Assembly: GCA_902762805.1 (NCBI GenBank)
Contig: CACWPQ010000002.1
Coordinates: forward strand, 100,088-164,087
Reading direction: 5' to 3'
From: an uncultured Bacteroidota bacterium
Lineage (GTDB): Bacteria; Bacteroidota; Bacteroidia; Bacteroidales; P3
DNA length: 64,000 nucleotides
Below the pieces are notes generated by a model. That model worked only from the letters and a program-made list of their open reading frames with translations, did no database searches and was not told where the DNA came from. Of this stretch, positions 25,764-32,616 are shown in pieces (position 1 is the first letter of the stretch; every line of letters starts with the position of its first letter). Made by a program: the position numbers and the translations under genes.

Positions 25764-26891
25764 TTAATAACTGGCCACTGATTTCACTATATCGAAGAGT
25801 TTTTTCTTTTCGCGGTTCCAGTCGAAGTCGGCACGTGCGGCGGCGAAGTCGTAGTCGGCCTTGGGGCGTGCGAGGACATGCTCGACGGCGTCGGCCAGGG
25901 CGTCGGGGCCTGGGGCGGCGAGGACGGCGCCGATGGCGTAGGCGTCGATGACGCGGCGCATCTCGGGCATGTCGCTGACCACCATGGGGACGCCGGCGGC
26001 GATGAAGTCGCCCACGCGGTTGGGCAGGGCGCAGCGGTAGTTGAGGCCGAGGTCCTGGAGCATGACGAGGCCCACGTCGGCCTGCGGGGTGAGGGCGGCG
26101 AGGGCGTCGGGCTCGAGGCGGCCGAGGAACTCGATGCGGTCGGCCCAGGGCTTGGAGGCGGCGTAGGCGCGCATCTGGTCGTAGAGGTCGCCCACGCCGG
26201 CGACCACGAGGCGGCAGCGCACCAGGCGCCCGAGGGCGTCGATGGCCCAGTCGATGCCGCGGCCGAGGTTGACGGCGCCCTGGTAGAGGAGGAGGGCCTC
26301 ACCCCCGGCCCCTCTCCCGTGGGAGAGGGGAGTGCAATGAATGCGGCAGCCGCCCCCCTCTCCCGCGGGAGAGGGGCCGGGGGTGAGGCTGCTCATATTG
26401 CGCACCACCACCATGTCGATGCCCAGCGTGCACTTGTATTGGTCGGCCACCGACTGGCAGACGGTGAGGTTGGCGTCGCAGCGCGGCATGAGGCAGCGCT
26501 CGATGAGCTGCCAGACGCGCTTCACGCCGTCGCGCCCCACCAGCTCGGGCACCTCAGGGAAAATCTCGTGGCTGTCCATCACCAGGCGCTTGCGGCGCAG
26601 GCGCGCGGCGAGCCACGCGGCGGGGAGCGTGTCGGTGTCGTTGGCCCAGACGATGTCGCAGGGCGTACGCAGCAGACGGAAGAAGAGACGGAGGTTGTAC
26701 TCGGCATAGAAGCGCCACGTGTTCTTGGCGCGCACGCCAAGGTCGGCCCTGCCGATGAGCTGCACGGAGCAGCCCGCCTCGCGCAGGGTGGCGGCGTGGC
26801 GCAGCACACGGCGGTCGGTTACCAAGTCGTTGGTGACCGCCATCGCTATCCGGGGCTGTTTTTTATTATTCAAAACATTGTAATAACGCAT
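25764..26891 (-). CDS. Glycosyltransferase with palindromic repeat insertion
   Basis: 375 residues. Opening PRIAMAVTNDLVTDRRVLRHAATL and the segment VWANDTDTLPAAWLAA are typical of a GT4 subgroup in Bacteroidota; the C-terminal domain has LLYQGAVNLGRGIDWAIDAL, EFLGRLEPDALAAL and a donor region LGLNYRCALPNRVGDFIAAGVPMVVSD. It probably acts in surface glycan synthesis. About 30 residues between VVRNMSS and LLLYQG (TPGPSPAGEGGG; PLSHGRGAGGEA) come from a 92-bp palindromic repeat placed in the linker between the two GT-B domains. Start at 26891 or at the inner ATG (MAVTND) is uncertain. Confidence 0.85.
   Translation of the reverse strand: MRYYNVLNNKKQPRIAMAVTNDLVTDRRVLRHAATLREAGCSVQLIGRADLGVRAKNTWRFYAEYNLRLFFRLLRTPCDIVWANDTDTLPAAWLAARLRRKRLVMDSHEIFPEVPELVGRDGVKRVWQLIERCLMPRCDANLTVCQSVADQYKCTLGIDMVVVRNMSSLTPGPSPAGEGGGCRIHCTPLSHGRGAGGEALLLYQGAVNLGRGIDWAIDALGRLVRCRLVVAGVGDLYDQMRAYAASKPWADRIEFLGRLEPDALAALTPQADVGLVMLQDLGLNYRCALPNRVGDFIAAGVPMVVSDMPEMRRVIDAYAIGAVLAAPGPDALADAVEHVLARPKADYDFAAARADFDWNREKKKLFDIVKSVASY
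26297..26388. repeat. 92-bp palindromic repeat with perfect 22-bp terminal inverted repeats
   Basis: Ends are CCTCACCCCCGGCCCCTCTC (first 20 of 22) and its exact complement. Each half also contains CCCCTCTCCC paired with GGGAGAGGGG, so the element can fold as two small hairpins or one long one. It is translated in the glycosyltransferase as TPGPSPAGEG and SHGRGAGGEA, a peptide I recall from many unrelated proteins in other phyla. Confidence 0.92.
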
Positions 26892-26906
26892 ATCAAAAAT
26901 ATTTCG

Positions 26907-26914
26907 TATTTTTG
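26907..26914 (+). promoter_or_regulatory. -7 box of the META lipoprotein operon
   Basis: TATTTTTG followed by CA, 34 nt before the ATG at 26948. No convincing TTG element at the right distance, so only the -7 part is called. Confidence 0.5.
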
Positions 26915-26947
26915 CAGTCGAAAATTTATCAACAAAGCTGTCGAAAA

Positions 26948-27403
26948 ATGCGTATCAGACACATACTCTTGCTGTTGCCGATGTTACTGATGGCGGCGTG
27001 CGGGCAGAAACAGGTGCCGGTGGCCGCCGAGCCGCCGCTGGAGCCCGAGCGCGGGCAGGTGTGGCAACTGGTGGCCCTGCAGGGGCGTGCGCTGGACCGC
27101 GCCAAGAAGTCCCCCACCCTAATTTTCAACCCCGAAACGCGCAGTGCCAACGGCACCGCCCACTGCAACGAATACACCTTCCACTACACCCTAGGGCGTG
27201 TGCAGCAGCAGCCCGACGGCGACCACTACGAGGTGCAGCTCACCTTCTGGGGCGGCGGCACCACCGAATGCCCCGAGGGCGACATGAGCGCCGAGCGCCG
27301 CTACCTGGGCCTGCTGGGCAAAGCCACCGCCATGCGCCTCACCGCCACCACAATGACCCTCTACCAAAAGAACCGCGAAACACTGCACTTCGAACTGCAA
27401 TGA
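26948..27403 (+). CDS. META domain (HslJ-like) lipoprotein
   Basis: 151 residues. Lipoprotein signal MRIRHILLLLPMLLMAACG (lipid Cys ~18). The mature part follows the META/HslJ fold pattern: WQLVALQGRALDRAKKSPTLIFNPETRSANGTAHCNEYTF and a late KATAMRLTATTMTLYQKNRETLHFE. HslJ relatives are linked to heat and acid stress, but no catalytic role is known. The stop overlaps the start of the Nudix gene (ATGA). Confidence 0.8.
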   Translation: MRIRHILLLLPMLLMAACGQKQVPVAAEPPLEPERGQVWQLVALQGRALDRAKKSPTLIFNPETRSANGTAHCNEYTFHYTLGRVQQQPDGDHYEVQLTFWGGGTTECPEGDMSAERRYLGLLGKATAMRLTATTMTLYQKNRETLHFELQ

Positions 27404-27888
27404 AGCTCTCGTACAAACGTCTGACGCTCAGCGTCCCGGCGGGCGTGCTGCTGTGGCTCAAGCGCCGCATGCGATGGGTGCGTGCCGCCGGCTGCATCGT
27501 CACCGCGCCAGACGGCACCATGCTGCTCATCAAGCGCAACGGCCGCTGGGACCTGCCCAAAGGCAAGGTCGAAGCCGGCGAGACACTCCTCCAGGCCGCC
27601 CTGCGCGAGACGGAGGAGGAGACCGGGATAAACAACCTTTCCATTCCCAATTCTCAACTTTCAATTTTCAAGACCTACCACATCTACAACCTCTACGGAG
27701 GCTGGCACCTGAAGCAGACCTCGTGGTTCGAAGCCCATTGCGGCCTTGACACCGCGGGAAATCCGCAACAGGAAGAGGGCATCACCGAGGTGGCGTGGGT
27801 CTCGCCCGACGAGTGGCACCGCCGCCTGCAACAATCCTACGGCACCCTCAAAACCCTCTCCACGCAATGGCAACACTCTCGCAAATAG
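27400..27888 (+). CDS. Nudix hydrolase with repeat insertion
   Basis: 162 residues. The Nudix box is complete: GKVEAGETLLQAALRETEEE followed by TG. It hydrolyses a nucleoside diphosphate linked to some other group; the substrate is not predictable. Directly after the box, LSIPNSQLSIF is encoded by AATTCTC/AATTTTC heptamers (27648-27672), inserted before the next beta-strand (TYHIYNLYGGWHLKQTSWF). Translation is coupled to the META gene by a 4-nt overlap and to dprA by a 22-nt overlap. Confidence 0.88.
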   Translation: MKLSYKRLTLSVPAGVLLWLKRRMRWVRAAGCIVTAPDGTMLLIKRNGRWDLPKGKVEAGETLLQAALRETEEETGINNLSIPNSQLSIFKTYHIYNLYGGWHLKQTSWFEAHCGLDTAGNPQQEEGITEVAWVSPDEWHRRLQQSYGTLKTLSTQWQHSRK

Positions 27889-28976
27889 CCCTCACGTTCA
27901 TCCCCAAGCTGGGTCCCACGGCCATCCGTCGCCTCGAGGAGGTCTACCCGGGCGAGGATCTCTTCGCCCTGCCCAAAAGCGAGCTCCGCGCCGCCTTCGG
28001 CAAGCATGCCGACATCGCCGAGAGCATCGCCGCCAAGAGCAGCCACGCCCGCGCCGAGGAGGAGCTGGCCTTCTGCGAGCGGAACGGCATACGGCCGCTT
28101 TGGTTCACCGACGCCGACTATCCGCAGCGGCTGAACCGGCCCGAATGCGGCGACAGCCCCGCGCTGCTCTATGCCATGGGCGCGGCCGACCTCAACGCCG
28201 AGCGCACCGTCTCGGTCGTCGGCACCCGCCGCGCCACCGCCCTGGGGCGCGACAACACCGACCGCCTCGTGCGCGACCTCAAGACCTACAACACTCCCAT
28301 CGTCAGCGGCTTGGCCTACGGCATCGACACCGCCGCCCATACCGCCGCCCTCGACCACGGCCTGCCCACCGTCGCCGTCCTCGGCCACGGGCTGGACCGC
28401 ATCTACCCCGCCGAGAACCGCCCCCTGGCCAAGCGCATCCTGGCCGCCGGCGGCACCCTGCTGACCGAATACCCCTCCGGCACCGCCATCCACCCCACCC
28501 TCTTCCCCGCCCGCAACCGCATCATCGCCGCCCTGGGCGACGCCACGGTGGTGGTGGAAGCCTCGGAGAAAGGCGGAGCACTGATCACCGCCGCCATCGC
28601 CGCCAGCTACGACCGCGACGTCTTCGCCCTCCCCGGCCGCCTCGGCGACACCTACTCGCGCGGATGCCTCAACCTCATCGCCACCCAGCGCGCCCTGCTG
28701 CTGCGCACGGCCGACGATATCGCCTTCCACCTCGGATGGCCGCTCGCCGGGCAGCAGATGAGCATCGCCGAAGTCGACAACTCCCCCACCCTCTCGCCAA
28801 TGGAACAGCGCACGCTGGACCTCCTGCACGAGAACGACCGCATGACCCTCGACGAAGTGGCCGCGCGCCTCGCCACCTCGCTCCCCAAAGCCGCCGCCCT
28901 GATGTTCAACCTCGAGATGCAGGGCCTCGTCCACACCCTCCCCGGACACCTCTACCAGGCCTCGCGCCAACGTTAA
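27867..28976 (+). CDS. dprA: DNA processing protein DprA
   Basis: 369 residues. Loads RecA on incoming single-stranded DNA in transformation. Helix-hairpin-helix-like N-terminus (MATLSQIALTFIPKLGPTAIRRL), then Rossmann core: VVGTRRATALG, SGLAYGIDTAAHTAAL, TVAVLGHGLDRIYP, FPARNRIIAAL, EKGGALITA and ALPGRLGD. The C-terminal ~60 residues (LSPMEQRTLDLLHENDRMTLDEVAARL) form the winged-helix domain of the family. Start at 27867 inside the Nudix gene end. Confidence 0.95.
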   Translation: MATLSQIALTFIPKLGPTAIRRLEEVYPGEDLFALPKSELRAAFGKHADIAESIAAKSSHARAEEELAFCERNGIRPLWFTDADYPQRLNRPECGDSPALLYAMGAADLNAERTVSVVGTRRATALGRDNTDRLVRDLKTYNTPIVSGLAYGIDTAAHTAALDHGLPTVAVLGHGLDRIYPAENRPLAKRILAAGGTLLTEYPSGTAIHPTLFPARNRIIAALGDATVVVEASEKGGALITAAIAASYDRDVFALPGRLGDTYSRGCLNLIATQRALLLRTADDIAFHLGWPLAGQQMSIAEVDNSPTLSPMEQRTLDLLHENDRMTLDEVAARLATSLPKAAALMFNLEMQGLVHTLPGHLYQASRQR

Positions 28977-29014
28977 ATAATCATAAAAAAAGTCCCGTCC
29001 ACTATAATAATATG

Positions 29015-29022
29015 TATTTTTG
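29015..29022 (+). promoter_or_regulatory. -7 box upstream of a small secreted protein gene
   Basis: TATTTTTG followed by CAG, 40 nt before the ATG at 29063. No clear TTG partner. Confidence 0.5.
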
Positions 29023-29062
29023 CAGTACAAAACACACTATAAACCTTATAGCAGAAAGACCT

Positions 29063-29476
29063 ATGAACAAACACATTCTCACACTGTTAGTCCTCTGCCT
29101 CCTCGGCAGCACACTCTATGCCCAAACCAACACCACAAGCAAGCGCGAGCGCAAAAAAAACCTCGTGGTCAAGGAGTGGAACCTGCGCGCCGGCAGCAAA
29201 ACCCCCTACCTGGACAACGTGGTAACCTACGACGACCAGGGCCGAAAAATCGAGGAAATCGAATACGCCTCCTACGGCCAGAAGAAGCGCACCACCTACG
29301 AATACGAGGGCGAAAGCACCAAGTGCAAACGCCAGATCGAATACGACGACAAGAACCACGTCAGCCGCATCAAGGTGTTCGAATACAACGACGACGGCAC
29401 CCGCAAGAAGCAGTACAACTACCGCCCCAACGGCAAGCTCGAGTCCACCAAAGACTTCGAATACAGCTACAAGTAA
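29063..29476 (+). CDS. Small secreted protein of unknown function
   Basis: 137 residues. Signal peptide MNKHILTLLVLCLLGSTLYAQ, then a very polar domain with YDDQGRKIEEIEY, TTYEYEG, IEYDDKNHVSRIKVFEYNDDG and QYNYRPNGKLESTKDFEY. These are RHS/YD-like strand repeats of about 22 residues and suggest a small beta-sheet protein. No relative can be named. The stop is followed by AATT-rich repeats that lead into the next gene. Confidence 0.72.
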   Translation: MNKHILTLLVLCLLGSTLYAQTNTTSKRERKKNLVVKEWNLRAGSKTPYLDNVVTYDDQGRKIEEIEYASYGQKKRTTYEYEGESTKCKRQIEYDDKNHVSRIKVFEYNDDGTRKKQYNYRPNGKLESTKDFEYSYK

Positions 29477-29479
29477 AAA

Positions 29480-29530
29480 GCGAATTTTGAATTATGAATT
29501 ATGAATTCTGAATTCAGCATTCAACATTCC
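29480..29530. repeat. GAATT-type repeat providing the start of the VTC gene
   Basis: AATTTTGAATTATGAATTATGAATTCTGAATTCAGCATTCAACATTCC-type units (8-9 bp). The ATG at 29501 used by the VTC gene is inside this array. Confidence 0.8.
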
Positions 29531-30352
29531 GTTTTGGACCAGATGACGCCCATCGGGCTGGACGACATGAAGGCCGTCCGCCTGATGAACCGCGTGGACC
29601 AGAAGTACATAGCCCCCGCGGCGCTGCTCGAGGCCCTGCTCGAACGCATAGCCGGCGACTACTACGTGCAACGCATTCCCGCCGACCCTCAAAATTCAAA
29701 ACTCAAAATTCAAAACTCCGAACTCATCGCCCCCTACCGCACCCTCTACTTCGACACCGAGGCGCTGGACATGTACATCATGCACCACAACCGCAAGCTC
29801 AACCGCCAAAAGCTGCGCGTGCGTACCTACCGCTCCACCGACACCACCTTCTTCGAAATCAAGAACAAAGACAACAAAGGCAAGACCCGCAAGGTGCGCA
29901 TCCCCATCGACGTCAGCCTCTCCGACCGCGCGCTGGAGGTGCCCGAGGTGCAAGACTTTGTCAACAAAAACACCCCCTACTCCACCCCGACTCCTCACTC
30001 CTCACTCCTCACTCCACACTCCTCACTCATCCCCACCCTTGAGAACCGCTTCGAGCGCATCACCCTGGTGGACAAGGGGATGAGCGAGCGCATCACCATC
30101 GACCACGGCATCCGCTTCCACAACCGCGCCACCCAGCGTGACGCTGACATCGCCCACGCCCTCGTCATCGAAGTGAAGCACGAGGTCGGCGCCCCCACCT
30201 CCGCCATCGAGCGCGCACTGCACGACCTCCACGTCCTACCCCGCCGCATGAGCAAATACTGTATCGGCACCGCCCTGACCACCCCCGCAGTCAAGCACAA
30301 CCGATTCAAACCCAAATTACTATACCTAGAAAAATTAATTCCTAATCCCTAA
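29501..30352 (+). CDS. VTC-domain (polyphosphate polymerase-like) protein with repeat insertions
   Basis: 283 residues. The VTC tunnel domain signature is visible: LMNRVDQKYI near the start, YRTLYFDTEALDMYIMHHNRKLNRQKLRVRTY, FFEIKNKDNKGKTRK, and VIEVKH near the end. In yeast this fold makes polyphosphate; bacterial homologues paired with DUF4956 are of uncertain role. The first ~10 residues, an insert SKLKIQNS (29691-29720), a second insert TPTPHSSLLTPHSS (29988-30029) and the C-terminal IPNP with its stop are all repeat-encoded. If the repeat-derived ATG is not used, the next start is 29543. Confidence 0.83.
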   Translation: MNSEFSIQHSVLDQMTPIGLDDMKAVRLMNRVDQKYIAPAALLEALLERIAGDYYVQRIPADPQNSKLKIQNSELIAPYRTLYFDTEALDMYIMHHNRKLNRQKLRVRTYRSTDTTFFEIKNKDNKGKTRKVRIPIDVSLSDRALEVPEVQDFVNKNTPYSTPTPHSSLLTPHSSLIPTLENRFERITLVDKGMSERITIDHGIRFHNRATQRDADIAHALVIEVKHEVGAPTSAIERALHDLHVLPRRMSKYCIGTALTTPAVKHNRFKPKLLYLEKLIPNP

Positions 30353-30384
30353 CCCCTAATCCCTAACCCCTAATCCCTAATTGA
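30337..30384. repeat. CCCTAAC/CCCTAAT heptamer array
   Basis: About six tandem units follow TAATTCCTAAT and end one base before the next start region. The array supplies the stop codon of the VTC gene. Confidence 0.88.
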
Positions 30385-30385
30385 A

Positions 30386-31099
30386 ATGAAACTCCTGCAA
30401 GCAGCCTACGACCCCGACATCGCCCAGGAATTCGGCGAACAGATTGCCAGCTACGATTTCCTCGGCATCCCCCTCTTCGATGGCCCCAGCCTCTGGAACC
30501 TCCTGCTGCGTTTCGCTTTCAACCTGCTGGTATGCTGGGTGATAACCCACTTCTTCTACTATAAGAAAGCACGTCGGCGCGACTACTACTTCACCTTCAT
30601 GCTCTTCTCCGTGGTCATCTACCTGCTGCTCTTCTCGCTGCAGAACCTCAGCATCGAGATTGGATTTGCCCTCGGCCTCTTCGCCATCTTCGGCATGATA
30701 CGCTACCGCACCACCACCATACCCGTGCGCGAGATGACCTACCTCTTCGTCATCATCGGAGTCAGCATCATCAACGGCTTCAGCATGGCCACCAGCTACG
30801 CCACCCTCCTGGCCGCCAACCTGCTGGTCATCCTCGTCTGCTGGCTGCTCGAAAGCATCGGCCTCACCCGCCGCGACGCCACCAAAATCATTCTCTATGA
30901 GAAGATTGCCCTCATCCACCCCGACCGCCGCGAGGAGCTCCTGGCCGACCTCCGGCAGCGCACCGGCCTCGACATCCTCGGCGTCCAAGTGGGCTCCATC
31001 GACTTCCTCAAAGACACCGCCTACCTCAAAGTCTCCTACCGCCCCTCCGACGGCCTCCCCAACGACATCGACATGATCACCAAGTTCAAACAGAACTAG
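30386..31099 (+). CDS. DUF4956 membrane protein
   Basis: 237 residues. Three to four helices (LLLRFAFNLLVCWVITHFFYY; YFTFMLFSVVIYLLLFSL; IGFALGLFAIFGMIRYRT; LLAANLLVILVCWLLE) and a C-terminal soluble domain of about 75 residues (ATKIILYEKIALIHPDRREELLADLRQRTGLDI). The IRYRTTTIPVREMTYLF motif is characteristic of DUF4956. It is the usual neighbour of VTC-domain proteins, so the two probably act together at the membrane. Confidence 0.88.
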   Translation: MKLLQAAYDPDIAQEFGEQIASYDFLGIPLFDGPSLWNLLLRFAFNLLVCWVITHFFYYKKARRRDYYFTFMLFSVVIYLLLFSLQNLSIEIGFALGLFAIFGMIRYRTTTIPVREMTYLFVIIGVSIINGFSMATSYATLLAANLLVILVCWLLESIGLTRRDATKIILYEKIALIHPDRREELLADLRQRTGLDILGVQVGSIDFLKDTAYLKVSYRPSDGLPNDIDMITKFKQN

Positions 31100-31146
31100 G
31101 CAATAATTTGCTAAAGACAACGTTATCCCTTCTAAACCTCCTTATT

Positions 31147-31425
31147 ATGAACACTACCACCTCCAACAGTGCCGCCCTGAACAACCTTTGGAACTACATC
31201 CAAGGGCTCTCTCTCTCCTCCAGCGACCAGAAGTGGCTCGGGGCAAGACTCATTGCTGCATCGGAATCCGTTCCCTCCAAATCCATAGACAAACTGGTAT
31301 TCCCCAAAATAGGAAAAGACTTCAAACCATCAGCGGAGATATTGTCCCATTCATTGGGTCCCCTCCCTGAGGGATTTGACATAGACAAAGAACTTGATAC
31401 AATGTGGGAGGAACTCGCAAAATGA
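31147..31425 (+). CDS. Putative antitoxin partner of PIN toxin
   Basis: 92 residues. Acidic, helical, with NNLWNYIQGLSLSSSDQKWLGARLIAA and an end GFDIDKELDTMWEELAK. It lies directly before a PIN-domain gene and shares ATGA with it, the usual arrangement of type II antitoxin genes. No DNA-binding domain can be recognised with confidence, so autoregulation is only presumed. Confidence 0.75.
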   Translation: MNTTTSNSAALNNLWNYIQGLSLSSSDQKWLGARLIAASESVPSKSIDKLVFPKIGKDFKPSAEILSHSLGPLPEGFDIDKELDTMWEELAK

Positions 31426-31832
31426 AAGTTTTCATCGACACCAATGTCCTGATTGACTACCTCGCAAAACGAGAACCTTTCTGTTACGACGCCACCCTTA
31501 TTTTCGAAATGCTCAAACAAAGGAAAATCAAGGGAGCCATGTCCGCACTCACAATCGTCAACTGCGCCTATGTCCTGCGAAAAGCATTTCCCCCAAAGGC
31601 CGTCATGGACACTGTGAAATGGCTATGCGATGAATTGGAAATAACAGCCATCGACAAGAACACTATTCTTCATGCCGCTCACAAACACACAAACGACTTC
31701 GAAGATTCCGTGCAATACTTCTCTGCCACGTACTTCCATCCTGATGTCGTCATCACGCGCGACAAGAAAGGTTTCTCCTCCGCCGACATCGTGGTCATGA
31801 CTCCTGCCGAATTTATAGCCGCCAGCAGGTAA
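31422..31832 (+). CDS. PIN-domain toxin (VapC-like RNase)
   Basis: 136 residues. PIN fold with the acidic metal site: Asp in MKVFIDTNVLIDYL (residues 6 and 12), Glu in ALTIVNCAYVLRKAF region, NDFEDSVQYFSA and VVITRDKKGF near the end. PIN toxins cleave tRNA or rRNA. Codons here are less GC-biased than in neighbours, which fits horizontal transfer of the pair. Start overlaps the antitoxin stop. Confidence 0.88.
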   Translation: MKVFIDTNVLIDYLAKREPFCYDATLIFEMLKQRKIKGAMSALTIVNCAYVLRKAFPPKAVMDTVKWLCDELEITAIDKNTILHAAHKHTNDFEDSVQYFSATYFHPDVVITRDKKGFSSADIVVMTPAEFIAASR

Positions 31833-32021
31833 AACTCTACAACATTTCACCTGCCTCCCCCCTACCAAGGACGAAGAGAGGAAGAAGAGGGTCCCCTTTA
31901 CTCATTGGAAATCACCCTGTTGCAAACCTGTATTTTCGGGTGTTTTTTCTATTTTTGTGCGGAAAATTAGCCTATTATACAACACGCTGTATCACAATAC
32001 CTTACCGTAATTTTAAGGCTT

Positions 32022-32055
32022 TTTGCGGCGAGTTCGGCAATTTTTCGTATATTTG
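32022..32055 (+). promoter_or_regulatory. Bacteroidota-type promoter
   Basis: TTTG at 32022-32025 and TATATTTG at 32048-32055 with a 22-bp spacer, 25 bp before the lipoprotein ATG. Confidence 0.6.
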
Positions 32056-32079
32056 CAGGCATAAAATAAGCACTAGAAA

Positions 32080-32616
32080 ATGAGAAAGTACCTGATAATC
32101 ACCATTGCAGCCCTTGCCTTTACGGCCGGTTGCACCCATAAGACCCGCCACTATGGCACCGAGGGCGCCGCCGTGCAGGCCACCTGCTCCTACAGCGGCT
32201 CCGACTCGACCCACGCCCAGTGGCAGTTCTCCAACCCCGACGGCACACCGCTGGTGCCCGAGGCCGACTCGCTCCGCGTCGTAGAGCGCGGCCCCGACGG
32301 GCACCCCATGACCGTTTGCTTCCACATCGGCCCCAACCAGCGCTGGATGCAGTTCTACTCCAACATGCAGCTCCGCAGCGACGGCATGATAGTCGGCGGC
32401 GTGCGCGAAGGCCTCTGGACCTTCTACTACCCCGACGGCACCAAGCAGACCGAGTACGCCTTTGTGGGCGGCAAAGAGGAGGGCCCCTACCGCGTCTATC
32501 GAGAGAACGGCGTACCATACTACGTCGGCCAGTGCCGCGAAGGCCGCCGCGTGGGCACCTGGGAAGTCTACGACCCCAACGGAAAACTCGCCTCTACACA
32601 GGACTATGGCGATTGA
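32080..32616 (+). CDS. MORN-variant repeat lipoprotein
   Basis: 178 residues. Lipoprotein signal MRKYLIITIAALAFTAGC. The C-terminal half has three MORN-like variant repeats: EGLWTFYYPDGTKQTEYAF, EGPYRVYRENGVPYYVGQ and VGTWEVYDPNGKLASTQ. Such repeats occur in YwqK-type and surface proteins; the function is unknown. The end overlaps the cca start by 11 nt. Confidence 0.8.
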   Translation: MRKYLIITIAALAFTAGCTHKTRHYGTEGAAVQATCSYSGSDSTHAQWQFSNPDGTPLVPEADSLRVVERGPDGHPMTVCFHIGPNQRWMQFYSNMQLRSDGMIVGGVREGLWTFYYPDGTKQTEYAFVGGKEEGPYRVYRENGVPYYVGQCREGRRVGTWEVYDPNGKLASTQDYGD

